Source: Odontesthes bonariensis
Taxonomy: Eukaryota > Chordata > Actinopteri > Atheriniformes > Atherinopsidae
DNA length: 64,000 nt
Assembly: GCF_027942865.1 (NCBI RefSeq)
Contig: NC_134528.1
Coordinates: 10,473,586 to 10,537,585 of the forward strand
Direction: 5' to 3'
The notes beneath the pieces are model-generated. The model ran no database searches. It saw only the letters and a program-made list of their open reading frames with translations, and was not told the origin of the DNA. Of this stretch, positions 62,173 through 64,000 are shown piece after piece. Numbering within the stretch: the stretch's first letter is position 1; every line of letters begins with the position of its first letter. The translations under genes were made by a program, and so were the position numbers.

Positions 62173-64000
62173 GTCAACCTTCCCGGTTTGGGAGGAGAAA
62201 ATGTAAATTTGTGGGAGGTACAGATTTCAGAGTTTCTGCTCTGTGCTGAGATTCAATGTTTTTGAGATCTGAAGTTTAAATATATCTGAATTGTTACATT
62301 TGACATGTTATTAATTCTGCACTTTTATCCAAAGGCACTTTAGAGCTTTTACACGTGGACAATTTGTGCTTTTACAACCTGAAAATGCTCTGAGTGGTTA
62401 CCATCAGCTGTGTTTCTACAGATGGTCAGAAGGGACAAATGGGCTTTAACATCTTTTTGTCGTTTGGGGTTATAGGTTCGAGGTTTTTCTTCTTGGTTGC
62501 ATCTGCAATTTGTACCAACAGATGTCACCAAATCCAGGATACCGGAGACATGACCCGTGTTTCGGAGGAGGTGGGTAACTTAATTTGTTGTAATTTGAAT
62601 GTATAGAACATTTTGAGTGAAAAAAGCCGGGAGAACTATTGCTCGAGACCTGAAGTGAAATATGAATAAATGAGGGTCGAGTCAAGACTTTTGCACAGTT
62701 CTGAGTAGGAATATTTTTTTAGTTTCAAAGCTAAAAGAAACCAAAAACACTCAGCAGTTGTAGTCAGTAGGGAGTGTTTCCTCCTCGGGCAGAACATACA
62801 GAAAACAACTGCTCACGGAGCAACAATAATGTTTGGTGTAATCTGGACTAATGGTTTCCATTACTCAGTCAGCAAACATTCTCAGCAAATCCCAAGAATG
62901 AAGATTATTATATTGTGCACTGCAGCTCCTCCAAAGTACTGCATGAAGACGGGTTTTATTGGGATATCTCGATCCATTCAGGTGTCCACCCTGAACCACC
63001 CTGAACCACCCTGAACCCTGCAGTAGGCTGCCATGAAGCGCACCAGCCACTGTGTTTGTGTGGGGCAGATGTGTAAAAACATTTTCATTATGTGGTCCTT
63101 CCAAGGCTCAAATCGTTTATCAGCTCACTGGAAGAGTAAGAATGACTCAACCTGGGACAAAATGATGAGCTTTTTGTCTCCTGTGAGGCATAAATAAAAA
63201 GCAGATTAAAGCGGTCAAAGGTTCCTTTAGTCAGCGATTGAACCTGCTTTTATGACTTGATTCACAGCGACAGATTAGTATCTTTAAGATGTTGTTAATT
63301 TTCATATTAAAATGGTACATTTAGCGGCTTGTAAACAAACTAATGACCATAAATTCATCTTCATCACAGTTTGTGTTTTTAAAAGTTTTAATCAAAGCAA
63401 ACGCTCCTCAGACTCACGTGAGTAACCGTGACGATGATGATGACGATGAAAATTGCGACAATTAAGAATGGAAAGATCCTCAACAGTCATTTCAAGTCCG
63501 TTATAAAGTCAGCCGACTATCCCCTGGAGAATATTTCAAGCGTTAAAGGACTCAGAAAAGCTGCTCCATGCATTTATCTTCACTAGACCTGATCATCCTC
63601 CTCTAGGCCGGCTTCCCGTCACCTAATGAAACAGGTGTTTTTAAATACTTCAGATGGTTCATTTAAAACCTTTAAGACGCCTGAGTTGGTCAGGAACAGG
63701 TTTGCTTTCCATCCCCGGAGTTGGAACTGAACCCTTTTTATGCATCACAAACTGCCAGATAACTGCAGGTCTGCACCAGCTCGTGCTTCTATTAAATCGA
63801 ACCAGAAGACTTTCCTGTTCTTTTACTTTCACTGCACTGTACCTCTCACTCTGTTTTAACTGTACATTTAGTTTTTAATGCTTCCATGTGCCATGTAAAG
63901 CATCGTGAATCAACCTGTTGTTGACCTTTGACCTTCATGCAATGCATCCTGGGCGGCAGGTGTAAATTGGCTTCGAAATGTTCTACATAACTTAATCCTT
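62173..64000. other. 5' flank of gucy2g and intergenic sequence
   Basis: No further gene recognised. A short tandem ACCCTGAACC repeat lies at about 62987-63018. The stretch 63655-63930 (+) ends in a GTAAAGCATCGTGAATC tail and has a weak NQKTFLF word, possibly a decayed L2-like LINE end (low confidence). Confidence 0.4.

Noticed and set aside
61824..62249. 141-codon plus-strand frame
   Set aside because: Antisense shadow of gucy2g exon 1.

Overview
This is a teleost (spiny-rayed fish type) nuclear genomic window. The evidence is spliced genes with GT-AG introns and a dense load of fish-type repeats: L2, I, L1 and Rex-type LINEs, tRNA-derived SINEs, hAT, Harbinger and Tc1 remnants, and many TTAA-flanked foldback MITEs. 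There is no bacterial, plasmid or CRISPR content.

Three protein-coding genes can be rebuilt exon by exon, and each keeps one open frame from start to stop. (1) A small secreted Dickkopf-like protein with two cysteine-rich domains, + strand, 27162-29270, 4 exons, 196 aa. (2) beta-tectorin (tectb), + strand, coding 33371-40161, 10 coding exons after a non-coding first exon, 339 aa, with a zona pellucida domain and a GPI-type tail. (3) Receptor guanylyl cyclase 2G (gucy2g), - strand, 62138 down to 43122, 21 coding exons, 1112 aa, with extracellular ligand-binding domain, one transmembrane helix, pseudokinase domain, coiled coil and a complete cyclase domain. tectb and gucy2g converge tail to tail about 3 kb apart. 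From general knowledge, TECTB also lies beside the GUCY2G locus on human chromosome 10, where GUCY2G is a pseudogene; in this fish it looks intact.

Layout: 1-14 kb is gene-poor and repeat-rich, with two related foldback MITEs at the left edge, Tc1 and hAT fragments, and an unusual T-rich minisatellite at 10.6-11.2 kb. At 14.1-14.2 kb on the - strand there is a plausible signal-peptide first exon of an unidentified gene. 14.8-26.5 kb holds a hAT element with a BED zinc-finger ORF, three L2 LINE fragments, a long-TIR hairpin MITE, and at 22.5-22.7 kb a decayed duplicate of the Dickkopf-like promoter and first exon. 27-29.5 kb is the Dickkopf-like gene. 29.5-33.1 kb is intergenic. 33.2-40.4 kb is tectb, whose introns hold a MITE with both halves tandemly duplicated and a Harbinger fragment with a Myb-like ORF. 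41.4-43 kb holds nested transposons. 43.1-62.1 kb is gucy2g, whose introns host an I-clade LINE with an intact RNase H domain, an L1-type LINE, a hAT fragment and several MITEs.

The genes do not form one pathway. tectb encodes an extracellular matrix protein of the inner-ear tectorial/otolithic membranes. gucy2g makes cGMP at the membrane. The Dickkopf-like protein is a presumed secreted Wnt/Kremen-type modulator. I found no convincing new gene system. The best leads are the compact Dickkopf-like gene and its decayed upstream copy, the intact gucy2g with two apparent GC-AG introns, the orphan signal-peptide exon, and the complex repeat structures.
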